Shown here piece by piece: positions 36,118 through 48,262 of a stretch of DNA of 64,000 nucleotides. A model generated the notes under the pieces. It saw only the letters and a list, made by a program, of their open reading frames with translations, searched no databases and was not told the origin of the DNA. The DNA lies in NCBI RefSeq assembly GCF_019279795.1, contig NC_056743.1, positions 1,782,631,466 through 1,782,695,465 on the forward strand, read 5' to 3'. The DNA comes from Protopterus annectens (lineage: Eukaryota; Chordata; Ceratodontiformes; Protopteridae). The number at the start of each line of letters is the position of its first letter. Within the stretch, counting starts at the first letter, position 1. The position numbers and the translations under genes were made by a program.

Positions 36118-36436
36118 CATACCTCTCAACTGTAGAGATATTCACTGAATGTTCAGATATTTGTCTCAGAGTTTTGGTCTGTTTTACATAAAGTAGTGGT
36201 GTCATGGCAAATCAGTGGGAAATCATTATAGACTGAAGTTAGAAAATAATTATAGACGTATGAGTGTCAAACTTTATATCCTTCAGAAAAGCCATGCAAA
36301 TGCAAAACCTGTTATGCTATCAACCCTCTAAGTTTGTAAGAGCAATATCTAAAAATTGTCCATATTTATGGCCCTTTGTCCCACTCTCATGTATAGCTTT
36401 GTCCAGATGTCATGCTGTAAGAGTTTGAGAGGTATG
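36118..36436. mobile_element. MITE, CATACCTCTCAAC family (319 bp, both ends)
   Basis: CATACCTCTCAAC at 36,118-36,130 is matched by TTTGAGAGGTATG at 36,424-36,436 as its inverted repeat. The length is close to that of the copy at 38,665 (322 bp). No protein is encoded. Confidence 0.8.
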
Positions 36437-37169
36437 TTCCCGATACATGTTTCCCCAGTGTCACTCTGTCATGGCTAGTGGTCGCTGCTGCAAATAATCC
36501 TGGGCACAGATAAGAAAGCAGTTGATGTATTCCAGTAGCACACTCACATAACAACAGGTCAGGCTACCACTTCTGTGCCAGATATCTACCCCAGACATGT
36601 AGGAGTTTCCTCTAGTTGTGTACCCAGAGATGTCACAGTTTGACACATACCATTCCAGGCTGACAGTTTAATAGGTATGGTTGTGCTACAGAAGCTATAG
36701 GCCGTAGGTAGATGTAAAGTAAGGGCATACCCACAGAGTATTGAGCAGTACTGTTGTGTAAAATAGAAGCATAAACAGATGTTAATGGACTTTTTGTCTC
36801 TCCCCCACTCCTCATCTGGATCAATACAATAATTCATATACTATGGGTATGTTTTGCTCCAAACCTAATGTTGCGACTTGTGTTATATCATCGTTTTTAT
36901 ATTTGATTGCTTGCATGTTAACATACCTTGTTCAAATACCATTGCTGGTGACCTGCTGCTGTTAATGTTACTGACATGCTGTTATGATGCATGTTGTTGT
37001 TCCATTCCTGCATGTGTTCTGTTTGCTATGCAACTGTTCCAAATCTGTTTTATGGGGTCAATTGGAACACCCACGCATGCTATTATAACTAATCTTGAAA
37101 TGTATTGCTCATGACTAACCAACATAATTTGTAAAACCTCAACACCATAGCACATCTAGGAAGGCAGAT
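36437..37169. other. Non-coding stretch
   Basis: Nothing recognised. Minus-strand frames at 36,461-36,837 show no domain. Confidence 0.4.
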
Positions 37170-37490
37170 CCCAGTGGATCTGTCTGTCCCGCCTCATCTG
37201 GCCATAGCACCAGGCCTCAGCATGTCTGGGACCCAACCAGGATCTGCCTCCTCCGCTGGTCATGCACCATGTTCGGGTGGAACCACCTCAGGGGACGGGG
37301 CCCATTCCCCCAGGCAACAGGCAGGGACAGGAGGCTATCACCTGCCATCAGGTCTGAGGTTTGGTGTGCAGCACCCTTAGATCTGAGTTTGGAGATCAGC
37401 TGCGTCAGATTGAGGGCCGCCTGGCGCAACTCAAGGGGCAGGCTGCTCCTTCTGCCCAGCCCCCAACACAGCCACCTTTGGGACTGTGAA
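37170..37490 (+). pseudogene. Probable C-terminal part of a Harbinger Myb-like accessory protein
   Basis: This GC-richer island reads as IPVDLSVPPHLAIAPG, then a Gly/Ser/Pro-rich linker (MSGTQPGSASSAGHAPCSGG). After a frame change near 37,360 come SEFGDQLRQIEGRLAQLKG (37,385-37,441), a short amphipathic coiled-coil pattern, and a stop at 37,488. A low-complexity linker followed by a terminal coiled coil is the usual layout after the Myb domain in Harbinger accessory proteins. It lies 5.4 kb downstream of the Myb-like exon at 31.5 kb on the same strand, with a MITE and a CORE-SINE between. The link between the two parts is an inference. Confidence 0.4.
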
Positions 37491-38437
37491 GGTGCAGTGG
37501 TGACTGCCCATGGGTGGGGATTTCAGTCCCACTGTAACCATATGGGGGCCCATGGGCTTTGGATTCCCAACCACCCTCCTTGTCAAATGTGTTTACCTCC
37601 ATCATGTGTCATATACTGTGCCTGTCTGCTGTCTTGTCTGTCTCCCTACCCGACCTATCTCCCCAGACATACCTACAATCCTTCCCCAACATCCCACTCT
37701 CACCTTAAAAAAAAGAAAAGGGCATCTGTCCCCAAAAAAAAATGTTGCCCCATACATAGCTGTCCATTTCGCACACGTCTCCACTGGACACATGTAATTT
37801 GGTCCAATTGGCTTGACAACACATTTCTGTTGTCCTCACCCCTCTGTCTGGGGTTTGAGTGTCCAAATTCCCCTTCAAATTCAGTGCAAATGCACAGCTG
37901 TTGCTGTATAAAAAGGGACAGCTATGGACTTTCCCTACACCTGTCCTGCACATCCCTAGCTATCTTTCATATTGTTTTTCCCTCGGAGTGCCCCTTTTTC
38001 ACCACTTTCTTATCACCTGTTTTTCTTTTCTTTTAATGAAATCAGCATGGGTGTAAGCACGAGTAAGTGGTAGTAAGCAGGAGTGAGTTTGCGTGATGCT
38101 AAATGAAGCCAACACAGATTAAGCATCTGTCCATTTAACAGTGTCTTGACATTGCTTAGTGTCACACAAGCCTGCTCAAACCCACTTATAACTGCTTAAA
38201 ACTGCTTTAATCACTCTGTTTCCATCAGCCACTGTTCTGCCTAGCAACAAAATAATCAGCCCTACCAAGTGTACACCATAGTCAGAACAATGTGCTACTA
38301 TACCATTTGAGTTGTAAGGATTGCTGATGCTTTTTCAAACATATCACACAGTGGAGTCATTCAACAGTAGGGAAAATTTGTGTAGAATCAGTCAGGTTTT
38401 GTATATACATATATACACATGTATATATGTATGGAGA

Positions 38438-38439
<2 letters not shown>
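37491..38439. other. Non-coding stretch with repeated GCTTA/TAAGC words
   Basis: Around 38,050-38,230 the words 'taagcac', 'taagcagg', 'ttaagc', 'tgcttagtg' and 'ctgcttaaaac' are frequent. Similar GCTTAG-rich DNA occurs at 30,745-30,800, 31,200-31,370 and 57,745-57,790 within the same transposon. Open frames at 37,269-38,036 carry no recognised domain. Confidence 0.4.
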
Positions 38440-38486
<47 letters not shown>

Positions 38487-38522
38487 AAAAATATTTACAT
38501 AATATAGAGATATACATATAAA

Positions 38523-38615
<93 letters not shown>
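38440..38615. repeat. (TA)n and (CA)n microsatellites
   Basis: About 21 TA units at 38,440-38,482 and about 45 CA units at 38,525-38,615, with a short AT-rich spacer. The surrounding open frames are repeat translations. Confidence 0.96.
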
Positions 38616-38618
<3 letters not shown>

Positions 38619-38664
38619 TTTTATATATATGCTCATAACGTGTAGTGGAGTCATACCTCAGAAC

Positions 38665-38986
38665 CATACCTCTCAACCTCTTATTGCAAGAAATCTGGCC
38701 AAAGGCTCTCCAAATGGGGGACACTGGGCCAAAACTAGGGTCATATTTTTAAATATTGCTCTTTTAAATGTAGAATGTTGCCAGAGTGACAGGGTTTGTT
38801 TCAGCATATGTGTTCTGAAGAATGTGAGTTTTGAAACTGAAATGTACATCATCATTTACTGTCAGAAATCTTCAGATCATCACAATGATTTACCAGGGAT
38901 ATGAAAATATTGAATCTGTGGAACAGACCAGAAATATGAGCAATAAACCTGGACATTCTGCAACAATCCAGTCAGTTGAGAGGTAG
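38665..38986. mobile_element. MITE, CATACCTCTCAAC family (322 bp, best copy)
   Basis: CATACCTCTCAAC (38,665-38,677) and the inverted GTTGAGAGGTAG (38,975-38,986) bound it. The internal words 'gcaagaaatctggccaaag', 'ccaaaactagggtcata' and 'gaacagaccagaaatatga' recur in the other copies. Confidence 0.8.
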
Positions 38987-39205
38987 GCTCAGAACCCCTT
39001 AGTGCAACAAATCTGGACCAAGCCTGACAAAGTGGGGGGAGAAAGCCATGAAAATAGGGACATATCTGAAATACTGGAGTAGATAAGCTGACACAGGTGC
39101 TACAGTAACACCCTCATGTCTATCCTAACATATATTGACTGAAGTAGCATAAGTCCAACATTCAATTACTTCTCACTAGTTAGTGACTGAAATCCTCACT
39201 TCATC
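38987..39205. mobile_element. MITE, second partial copy in tandem
   Basis: Directly after the previous copy, 'ttagtgcaacaaatctgga', 'gggggagaaagcc', 'aaaatagggacatatctga' and 'gtgactgaaatcc' repeat the first part of the same family. The left terminal repeat is damaged and the right end is absent. Confidence 0.6.
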
Positions 39206-39640
39206 CCGCTAATGTGTCAGAAATACACAACATGTATAGGGGCCAGGCAACAGTACATCCTACAAATATCTGGGCATAACATCACATTAGGGAAACTACA
39301 CTCAGCTGCTAAGCATGTCACCAAGCACCATCCAAACTACAGTCAGAGTGACACAACACTGGTTTCTGACTCAGAAATTGTAGTTTATTGGTCATTTGAG
39401 CAGTTTTTCCATCTCTATCAACTTTGTGGTTTAAAAGCCCGCATTTGCTTCCCACCTTTCCTGTAACTAGTCTAGTTCAGATGCAGACTTGCTGTATTCA
39501 GGACTGTTTTAAAGCTTCTGAGTGGTGCCAAAGTCTACTCTTCAATTTTTCCCTTAGATCTACTAGTTCTCTACTCTTCTGCACATTTACTAGCTTATTA
39601 GTCGAGCACTTTAACAGATTTCTTGTAGCAATTATTGTAG
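39206..39640. other. Non-coding stretch upstream of the CR1 copy
   Basis: Nothing recognised. The last part may belong to the CR1 5' UTR, because short blocks resemble DNA upstream of ORF1 in the copy at 57 kb. Confidence 0.4.
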
Positions 39641-39701
39641 CACACAAAGTGCTAGCAGCACTAAATGTTCTACAAGGAAACAGATCCAGTATTAATTATT
39701 A

Positions 39702-40460
39702 ATGCCCACCCCTCCAGGCATGTCTAAAGGTCAGTTCCCTGTGCTTTCTCCTATTAAACTGGTGAACTTGGGCAGCCTAAGGCAATGTAACAACTGCCTC
39801 ATGTACACCGACAACCCTCTCATCTTACCTCCCAACACTCAGACTTGCGAGAGACGCACTTATATATCCAAACTGGAAGCCACACACTCTCCAGCCAAGA
39901 CAAGAATAGCTAGTCAAGAGGAGAAGGTCAACACTTGCACCACACCACATGGAACACATACCCCTGCAGAACACACACCAGCCCTGCCTTCACATAAAAA
40001 GGTTCTCAATAAAAATCTACCCAAACAGCAGAGTCCTCCAACGCAGAAATGCACTCGACCACCACAACACACAACACTAATCATGAGACACATAACTCTC
40101 CTAAACAGTGTGCCACTCACCCAAAGCCCCTAAGGCAAAACAGCATGCCCAACACACTAGTCATAAGTGACTCGATAGTGGAGGCACATTCATGTCCCAC
40201 TCACTAGGTTGAATAAGGGGAAAGTAACAATCAGCTGGCTGTCAGGTGCCAGGATCCACCATATAATGCACGCACTCAGGTCCCTCAACAACAGGTACAA
40301 ACATGACTAGGTCATTGTACATGTGGGTGTGAATGACCTGAGACGTACCTCCCTGGACTACATGAAAAGAGACATAGTTAAGCTGGGTATGACTCTAGCC
40401 CTGAGCAGCATCCTACCATCACCCAGGATGATACCGCAGTACAAGCAGAAAAATTATTGA
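39702..40460 (+). pseudogene. CR1 ORF1: zinc-finger-like and SGNH esterase-type, broken
   Basis: The intact frame at 39,702-40,133 holds a Cys motif (RQCNNCLMYTDNPL, then TCERRTY, the second Cys of the last pair being lost here). A Pro/Thr-rich linker follows. The esterase part comes in shifted frames: VISDSIVE near 40,162 (canonical G-D-S altered) and VIVHVGVNDLR near 40,313, the G.ND block of SGNH hydrolases. PHD-like zinc fingers plus an esterase are known in ORF1 of CR1-type retrotransposons, where the protein is thought to act in the ribonucleoprotein particle. Stops after 40,133 make this copy inactive. Confidence 0.7.
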
Positions 40461-40649
40461 TTTCAACAATTGGCTACATTTCTGGTGTCATTCTAAGGGG
40501 ATCCAGTATCTGTCTGCCTGGGATAACATGATTGACAGACCTTGATGCTTTGCCAGAGATGGCCTGAATCTGTCACCCCTGGGCTTCCAGATACTGGCCA
40601 AGGCTCTTTTAGGTGGTGTTCCAAAGACCAAATTACCACCATAACAGCT

Positions 40650-43290
40650 ACAAGCAAATGCAATCTGAGGGTCATCCTGCTCAATGCTAGAAGTCTAAAT
40701 CTCAAAATGCACATGATCAAAGCACTCCTTAAAATGGAGAACATCGACATTTGTGCTGTAACAGAGACCTGGTTCAAGGCAGCAGACAGTACCCCCTACA
40801 CTATCAGACTATAACTCATTCCACATCTTTCGGCCCCAGAACTTGGACCAAAGCTCCGAAGGCAGTAGCGTTTCCATATTCATAAATGATGCACACACCT
40901 CCAGACTGGTAGCCCAACATAATGCATCAGAGATACATCAGCTAACATTGGGTAAGACAGCGATTCAGGTCGTAGCCTGCCATAGGTCCCCAACTACATC
41001 CCAAGACTCACATTCCATGTTCCTAACCACCCTGGAGAATATTAGGGTCCAACCTAACACTCTTATACTAGGTGACTTCAACTACCTTGCCATTAACTGG
41101 GAAAACTACTCATGTACCAATACACATGCCCAATGTTTCCTGGAGTTCATTAATTCCAATGCCCTGGACCAGCTCGTTCTTACCCCCACTAGACGTAGCA
41201 ACATCCTTGACCTGGTCATTACTAACATGGGCGACCGTTGCTCTACATCAATAGTCAGCTCCTCCCTGGTTAGATCCGACCACAAACTAATCACCTTGGA
41301 AATCCACATCCCTCCCTCCCCCTCAACCCCTGGAAAGGTAACCACCATTAAAATCTTCTCCAAAGCTAACTTTGGGCTCCTTAAAACAGAGGTGGCTAAC
41401 TTAACGGCACCCATGCAAATGGAGAATTGTTGCATGACCAACGAATCATACACCAATGCACTGTACAAACACGTACACAAATGCATGGATCTCACCATAC
41501 CCAATAGAACCAAGATGCTCTCCTCCAAAAAAAGGAAGCCAATCTTGTGGTCGCCTGCTATAAACAAACTCTACAACAGAAGGAGGAAACTGATGTGGAA
41601 TAAGGTGAAGTCCCAAGACTGGAAAAACACCCTTATCAGTGTCAACAAAAAGTTGAGATCCCTTGTCAAATCCTCTAAAGCTAGCTATGAAGACAGAATT
41701 GCAACAGATAGTAAAGACATCCACAAGGCCTTCCATAGTTATGTAAAGAATCTCCATGGCAATACCCAGATTTGCTATGAGCTACTGCACAATGGTACCT
41801 CCTATACAGAGCCAACAGATATTGCCAATATACTGGCTGACAGATTCAGTGCCAACTTTACCCCCCCCCCCCAAGGACCAATCACAATACCAGTAGATTG
41901 CTAGGCCCCCAGTACTACTGCTGCACAAGTTAAAACAGCACTGTCCAAGACCAAAAATACAACTTCTATGGGACACAACAATATCCCTGGCTGTGTTCTA
42001 CATGAACTACAGAGTGAACTGGCACCTCACTTGTGTGCCCTGTTCAATCACAGCATCACCTCAAGCTTTGTCCCTACCAAATGGTGCACTGCTACAGTCA
42101 TCCCTCTCCACAAAGGAGGAGTGACTACAGACCCAGGGAACTATCTCCACATTAGCCTGATGAGCCTGATATGCAAAGCTATGGAACGCATCATCATGGA
42201 CCTAATAAACAAGGATATAGGGAATCTCCAAACTCTGGATCCCACACAGTTTGGTTTTGTGAAGGGTAGGTCATGCCTGCTCAACTTGGTTGACTTCTTT
42301 GAGTCAGTCACCAGAGCTGTGGATGAAGGCAAGGTGATTCATACAGCCTACCTTGATCTGGCCAAGGCCTTTGATGCCATTCCCCACTCAGGAATCATGG
42401 AAAAACTCACTAAGCTAGGCATCAAACCCTATATCTCTGGGTGGGTTGAAATCTGGCTCACAGATATAACCCACAGTGTGAAAGTAGTTGACTCCAAGTC
42501 AGACTGCTGACTAGTCATTAGTGGAGGCCCACAGGGTTTGGTCCTAGGTCCTCTCCTGTTTGATATCTACTTCTCTGAAGTCCAGGCCAACATAAATGGA
42601 CTCTGACTGACAATGTTCACAGATGATTGCAAGTTGGGAGCTATTATTAACTCCCCAAGTGATGATGACATCTTACAGAATGGCTTCACTGAGACCAATG
42701 ACTGGTGTCAGAATCATGGCATTAAGCTCAATACCAAAAAATATGTCATCATCCCCTTTGGGAAAAACCCGGTTCCCAAGAATTACCACATTGATGGTAG
42801 TCCACTGAACACAGAAGGCGCTTTAAGACATCTGGAAACAAAGGTTGACAGCAACCTCTCTTTTGATCACCACATTGCCACTGTGGTCAGAAAGTCCTTC
42901 TATGTGGCACATCTCATTACTTCCGGTTTTGCATCCAGGAAGAAAGCGGTCATTGTCTCCCTCTACTCTTCCAACATTAAGCTAATCATCGAGTACAATG
43001 CCCCATTTGGCATGTACCACACTAGACACCTGCAACAACTGGAAAAGCTGCAAAACTACCTCACAAAGAGAATCCTAAGCCTTAAACACATGTCCGATAT
43101 GGACAGACTCAGAAAACTCCAATTATTCTCTGTCTCATATTGTCTACTTAGAAGCAATCTCTGCTTGACTTACAAATCCATGTCTGATCCAGCTCTCTTA
43201 GAAATGCTACTTCTAAAGAAATCCCAATCCCTCCACACCACATGCTCCAGAGACCTCAACATCATTACCACAATCAATAGAACATACTAG
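40650..43290 (+). pseudogene. CR1 ORF2: endonuclease and reverse transcriptase, few stops
   Basis: The endonuclease begins with VILLNARSLNLKMHMI (near 40,672) and DICAVTETWFK, and continues with LILGDFNYLAINWENY (near 41,070) and VRSDHKLITLEI (near 41,270). It stays open as 353 codons at 40,843-41,904. The RT follows after one stop with NNIPGCVLHELQ, FGFVKGRSCLLNLVDFFESV (near 42,250), AYLDLAKAFDAIPHSGI (42,350-42,400), a stop at 42,508, GPQGLVLGPLLFDIYFSE, a stop near 42,605 and the catalytic block MFTDDCKLGAI, where FADD has become FTDD. The C-terminal block ends near 43,290. It is inactive but close to a complete ORF2. Confidence 0.85.
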
Positions 43291-43465
43291 AGGGACACGT
43301 TCTTAACCCAGAGACTGCCCATACTATGGAATAGACTTCCCATACATGTCAAACAGAGCACCTCGCTGACCCCTTCAAGAGAAATCTTGATGAGTGGATG
43401 GGAAATAGAAAATTCACCCTGGGGATAACTCCAGTGGCTCTACTCGACAGGGGCACTGGGAACTA

Positions 43466-44063
43466 AGGTGTGGAATTTCACATGTATTGGCAAATGTATC
43501 AGGCACTACAGGGATGAAACAGCACTGAAAATCAGACACCAGTGTGAACGTGCATACCTATAACCAATTCCACCACAGTCACAGTGACATACCAGTAAAA
43601 CAAAGGAATAGTACAGTATAAGGACTGTGTGAACAAAAACATCTCAACATGTTTGTCACTCACACACTACCCTTATATATACTGGCCCAATTCACTTTGT
43701 AATATGACACCTGACTGTGGTATGGGACATGCCTCAGTCTGCCCCTACAAACATATACAGATGTTAGACCACCAGAAACTTGAGCAGCATGCACAGGAAG
43801 ATAGAAAAGGAGCCATAACACATACATCTACCCCCTGCCTACACAGGCCAAATAAGAATGACACACTATACTGCTGCACAATCCTGACAGTCTGTCAACA
43901 ATTGCTGGAAATACACAGACCTTTCAACTGTTCAGAGTCCCACAGAATATCCAGGCTTTGTCCTCATATATAAGGCCTCTTACACATAACATATCTGGCA
44001 GTCTGATACATCACTGGGATGGTATCAGGAATGAAGGCACTAAATAATGATATACCCTACCTA
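43466..44063. other. Non-coding stretch
   Basis: Nothing recognised between the CR1 copy and the next MITE. Confidence 0.4.
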
Positions 44064-44371
44064 TCACCCTCTTACTGCATGACATCTGGACAAAGTCTGA
44101 AATACTTGGGGGATAGAGGCCCCAAAACAGGGGTATATGTGAAATATTACTGTTATAAACTGAGACAGTTGCTGTTAACAGGGTTAGTTGTAACATATCT
44201 TTTCTGAGGGATATGAAGTCAGAAACACAAATGGATGCTACCATTTACTGACTGCAATCCCCACAGTATGCTACTGATTTTACAAAGTCATAAAATATCT
44301 GAGGAACACACCAAACATGAGAGTCCAAAATCTTGCCATTCTGTGGATAGCCCTACAGTTGAGAGTTATGT
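44064..44371. mobile_element. MITE, CATACCTCTCAAC family (308 bp)
   Basis: The left end is diverged ('tatcaccctcttactgcat'). The body words 'atctggacaaagtctgaaa', 'ccccaaaacaggggtatat' and the right end 'cagttgagagttatg' follow the order of the copy at 38,665. Confidence 0.65.
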
Positions 44372-44814
44372 CAACCACATAACACTGTCAGACTTAAAAT
44401 CACACAGAAAAGCCACGTCCACACAACCCCTGTTAAACTAACATTAATTCATCTGTATAATAGCAATACTTACATTCTGTCCTTATGTCTGTAACATTCT
44501 CCCCCAGTTTGTTGGGCTGTATCCACAGTTTTCATTGCAAGAGGTATGTCCAACTACCCTCTGTGATGCTGTTGTTCACACACCTCCATGAAGTCCCCCT
44601 CACAGGCAAGGAAATGGGGCAACGCCCACATGAAGTACTCAATTATAGGAGTGTGTTACAATGCCATTGGCTCTAGGAATAACAACACATCTGTTCTGCA
44701 TGCAATTAACAAGTGGGCGACATCAGCTGGTGCAAAGGCCATCAGCTGATTATGAGCATTACCTACAAAAGGCAAGCTGCTGCCTATGCAAAACAGATGT
44801 ATACCCTACATCTA

Positions 44815-44818
<4 letters not shown>
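44372..44818. other. Non-coding stretch
   Basis: Nothing recognised. Confidence 0.4.

Positions 44819-44893
<75 letters not shown>
44819..44893. repeat. (CA)n microsatellite
   Basis: About 37 uninterrupted CA units. Confidence 0.97.
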
Positions 44894-44896
<3 letters not shown>

Positions 44897-45483
44897 CTAC
44901 TTATAGTGGAATAAAACAGCCATACTTGGAAAAAAAAAGGTATGTCAAACAAGTAAGCATGTAATAGAATGCAGTAGGGCTATGTAATAATGGGAAATAG
45001 GAAGTTCAACAAATATGTCTCAACAAGACTTGCTGTACTGATATATTGCTGATCAGAACCTATGGCCATAGCAACTGGGGCTGTCTGCAGTGACATAGAT
45101 CACAGCTCAGGCCCCTGAGTCACCCCAGGAAAGGATGGCTCACATATGACTGCTACTGTAGTTTGTGTTGAACAATACTGACTGTGACACTGCTAGGCCA
45201 CCTACTAGGATGTTGTGGATATCCATATGTTAATTGTGAATACAACTATGATATACATGTCTGTCACAGAAATGTGAGAGACCTATGCAGGGTATTTGCA
45301 TAGTGAAAGACTGTTGCAGATGTGCCTGTTGAACTGCATGTGATATACTGAGCTCATACCATTCAACTGATCAGTGTTATGCACACTGACCCTATGTGTG
45401 CCTCAAATTTATAGTCATTTACTTATATAGAGTTGTGTTATGTCTGGCAAATCATGGGCAACCTTTGAAGACTGACATTACAA
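44894..45483. other. Non-coding stretch
   Basis: Nothing recognised. Confidence 0.4.
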
Positions 45484-45514
45484 CATCTCCTTCCCTTTAT
45501 TTTGGCTGTTCCCA

Positions 45515-47308
45515 TTAGGGGTCACCACAGTATCTCCATTTCCTCCTGTTTTCTGCATCTTGCTCTGTCACACCAACCATCTGCATGTCCTCTATCACCA
45601 TATCCATACACCTTATCTTAGGCCTTCCTCTTTTCCTCTTACCTGGCAGCTTCATCCTTACCGTCGTTTTCCCAATATACTTAGCATCCCTCCTCAGCAC
45701 ATGTCCAAACCAACTTAATCCCGCTGTCTGGCTTGGTCTCCAAACCATCCAAACTGGGCAGACCCTCTACTATACACATCCCTAATCCTGTCCACCCTTG
45801 TCACACCCAGTGCAAATATTAACATCTTTAACTCTGCCACATCCAGCTCTGATGCCTGCCTTTTTGTCAGTGTCATTGTTTCCAACCCATATAACATAAC
45901 TGTTCTCACTATTGTCTTGTAGAACCTCCCTCTCACTCTTAATGCTACTCATCTGTCACAAATCACTCCTGACGCTCTTCTCCACCCTCCCCATTCTGCC
46001 TGTACTCTCTTCTTCACCTCTCCCACACAATGCGTCTTTACTTTGAACTGTTGATCCCAAGTATTTAAACTCATCCACCCACCCTCCTCATCCTGCCTGT
46101 ACTCTCTTCTTCACCTCTTCCACACAACGCGTCATTACTTTGAACTGTTGATCCCAAGTATTTAAACTCATCCACCCACCCTCCTCATCCTGCCTGTACT
46201 CTCTTCTTCACCTCTCTCACACAATGCATCATTACTTTGAACTGTTGATCCCAAGTATTTAAACTCATCCACCTTTGCAAACTCTACTCCCTACATCCCT
46301 ACCATTCCTCTATCCTCCCTCCCATGCATACACATATATTCTGTCTTAGTCCTGCTGACCGTCATTCCTCCCCTCTGTAGACCATATCTCCACCTCTCCA
46401 GGGTCTCTTCAACCTGTTCGCTACTCTCACTGCAGATCACAATGTCATCTGCAAACATCACAGTCAATAGGGATGCCTGTCTGATCTTGTCTGTCAACCT
46501 TTTCATCACCACTGCAAATAAGACAGGGCTCAGAGCTGAAGCCTGATGTAATCCCACCTCTAACGTAAATGCACCTGTCACTCCCTCCACAGAACTCACT
46601 GCTGTAACACTACCCTTGTCCATATCCTGTAGTGTTCTTACAGATTCCTCTGCCACTCCTGACGTCTTCATACAATACCACAACTCCTCTCTAGGCACCC
46701 TGTCATATGCTTTCTCTAAGTCCACAAAGACAATGCAACTCCTTCCAACCTTCTCCATACTTTTCCATCAACACTCTCAGAACAAACATCACATCTGTAC
46801 TGCTCTTTCCTGGCATGAAACCATATTGCTGATCACTAATCCTCACCTCCCTTCTTAACCTAGCTTCTGTTACTCTATCCCATAACGTGACTAATCAATG
46901 TTATCCCTCTCTAGTTACTACAGCTCTGCACATCACTCTTATTCTTATAATCAGTAAACAAACACTTTTTTTCCACCCCTCACATGTCCTTTCACTTTAC
47001 AAGATTACATTAAACAATCTGATTGAAAAGACCACTGCCATTTCTCCTAAACATCTCCATGCTTCCACAGCTATGTCATCTGGACCAACAGCCTTTCCAT
47101 TCTTAATCCTCTTCATAGCTATCCTTACTCCCTCCTTGCTAATCTGTTGCACTTCCTGATTTGCCATACCCACATCATCCAACCTACTCTCTCTCCCATT
47201 TTCTTCATTCAACAGCTCCTCAAAGTACTCTTTCCATCTGCTCAACACACTCTCCTTACTTGTGAGTATTTTTCCCTCATTATCCTTTATCATTCTTATC
47301 TGCTGCAC
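45515..47308 (-). pseudogene. RTE reverse transcriptase and C-terminal domain
   Basis: The frame 47,308-46,997 has RWKEYFEELLNEEN and NGKAVGPDDIAVEAWRCLGE, the start of the RT. After disrupted sequence, the frame 46,758-46,291 has CIVFVDLEKAYDRVPREELW, a GLHQASALSPVLFAVVMKRL block and the catalytic VMFADDIVICSES. The C-terminal domain follows as ELDVAELKMLIFALGVTRVD (near 45,840) and LSWFGHVLRRD (near 45,710), then KRKRGRPKIRCMD, GVTEQDAENRRKW and CGDP (to 45,515). The region between 46,280 and 45,990 is disrupted by three 97-bp tandem copies. Confidence 0.85.
45990..46280. repeat. 97-bp tandem triplication inside the RTE LINE
   Basis: Three copies of a unit starting 'cctgtactctcttcttcac' begin at 45,999, 46,096 and 46,193; each includes 'tttgaactgttgatcccaa' and 'gtatttaaactcatcca'. 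The 97-base period is not a multiple of three, so each extra copy shifts the frame. The copies differ by only a few bases (for example acaatgcgtc, acaacgcgtc, acaatgcatc). Confidence 0.9.
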
Positions 47309-47319
47309 ATACTTCCTAG

Positions 47320-48249
47320 CTTGGTCCCTCTGTTAAGCCAATTGGTAAAGGTCCTAGTCTCCATCTTTAGTGTCCAACCTTTCATACAACCCTTCATACA
47401 CCTCATTCCTAGGCTTTGCCACCTCTCTCTTTGCCATGCACCTCATCTCCTTATACTCATGTTTACTTTCTTCTTCTCGCTGGCAATCCCACTTCTTCTT
47501 CACCAACTTCTTTCTCTGTATACTCTTCTGTACTTCCTCATCCACCACCAGGTCCCCTTGTATTCCTTCCTCTGTCTAGATGTCACACCTAGCACACTTC
47601 TAGTCATCTCCCTTTCAAGCTGTGCTGTAGTTACCCAGATATTCGGTAACTCTTCACTGCCACCCACTGCCTGTCTTAACTCTTCCCTGAACTCAACCTC
47701 ACAATCACCCTTTTTCAGTTTCCACCATTTGATCCTGGGTGCTGCCCTCACACTCCTCCTCCTCTTCTTGATCACCAGTGTCATCCCACAGACCAACATT
47801 CCATGCTGTCTAACTGCACTTTCCCCTGTCACCAATTTGCAGTCTCCAATCTTCTTCAAACAGGCCCTGCTGCATAGGAGATAATCCACCTGTGTGCATC
47901 TTCCTCCACTCTTGCATGTCACCCTATGGTCCTCTGTCTTGTTAAAATATGCATTCACCACAGCCATGTCCATCCTTTTTGCAAACTCCACCACCATCTC
48001 ACCTTCTGCATTCCTTTGCTTAACACCATACCTACCAATCACTTCCGCATCCCTACTGTTCTCTTCACCAACATGCCCATTGAAATCTACTCCAATCACC
48101 ACTCTCTCACTCTTGGGTGCAGTCATCACAACTTCATCCAACTCACTGCAAGATTTTTCTGTCTCATCCATTGCACACTCAACTAGTGGAGCACATGCAC
48201 TAACAACAGTCATCATAATACCAGCAATGTCCAGCTTCATTAACATCAC
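47320..48249 (-). pseudogene. RTE endonuclease C-terminal part and linker
   Basis: The frame 48,249-47,500 (249 codons) holds ERVVIGVDFNGHVGEENS (the GDFN block, here VDFN), GRYGVKQRNAEGEMVVEFAK, AVVNAYFNK, RCTQVDYLLCSR and RQHGMLVCGMTLVIKK, where the usual catalytic-type SDH/DH residue is replaced in the RQH block. It then passes into a basic WWKLKKGDCEVEFREELRQ linker and continues after a frame change in 47,548-47,354 (EEVQKSIQRKKLVKKKW). The N-terminal third of the endonuclease is missing. Confidence 0.8.
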
Positions 48250-48262
48250 TTAATCCAACACT

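Larger units (their letters stand above)
39641..43465 (+). mobile_element. CR1-family LINE, nearly full length, 3' tail missing
   Basis: This carries an ORF1 (39,702 to about 40,460) and an ORF2 (about 40,650-43,290) in the CR1 order. It lacks the 'agcctagtacctacctatg' tail found in the other copies; homology fades near 43,465. It lies in the Harbinger composite between MITE copies and is oriented opposite to the CR1 copy at 53.1-57.2 kb. Relatively few stops (about three in ORF2) suggest it is one of the younger copies. Confidence 0.85.
45484..48262 (-). mobile_element. RTE-type LINE, 5'-truncated
   Basis: The minus strand encodes in order the C-terminal half of an endonuclease, a linker, a reverse transcriptase and a C-terminal domain. 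It ends at 45,484-45,535 with 'aatggggacagccaaaat'-type sequence that includes the 'ggtgacccctaatgggaac' motif. Protein blocks are of the RTE group, as in a family very common in fish and other vertebrates. The 5' end at about 48,262 lies inside the endonuclease, so the copy is 5'-truncated. It carries several frameshifts and an internal 97-bp triplication. Long plus-strand open frames here (for example 47,147-47,884) are antisense shadows. Confidence 0.85.

Noticed and set aside
37269..38036. 255-codon plus-strand frame as a gene
   Set aside because: The first part overlaps the Myb-like C-terminal region in another frame, and the rest is low-complexity with no recognisable domain.
47147..47884. 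245-codon plus-strand frame
   Set aside because: It is antisense to the RTE endonuclease and linker, whose minus-strand protein has clear motifs.
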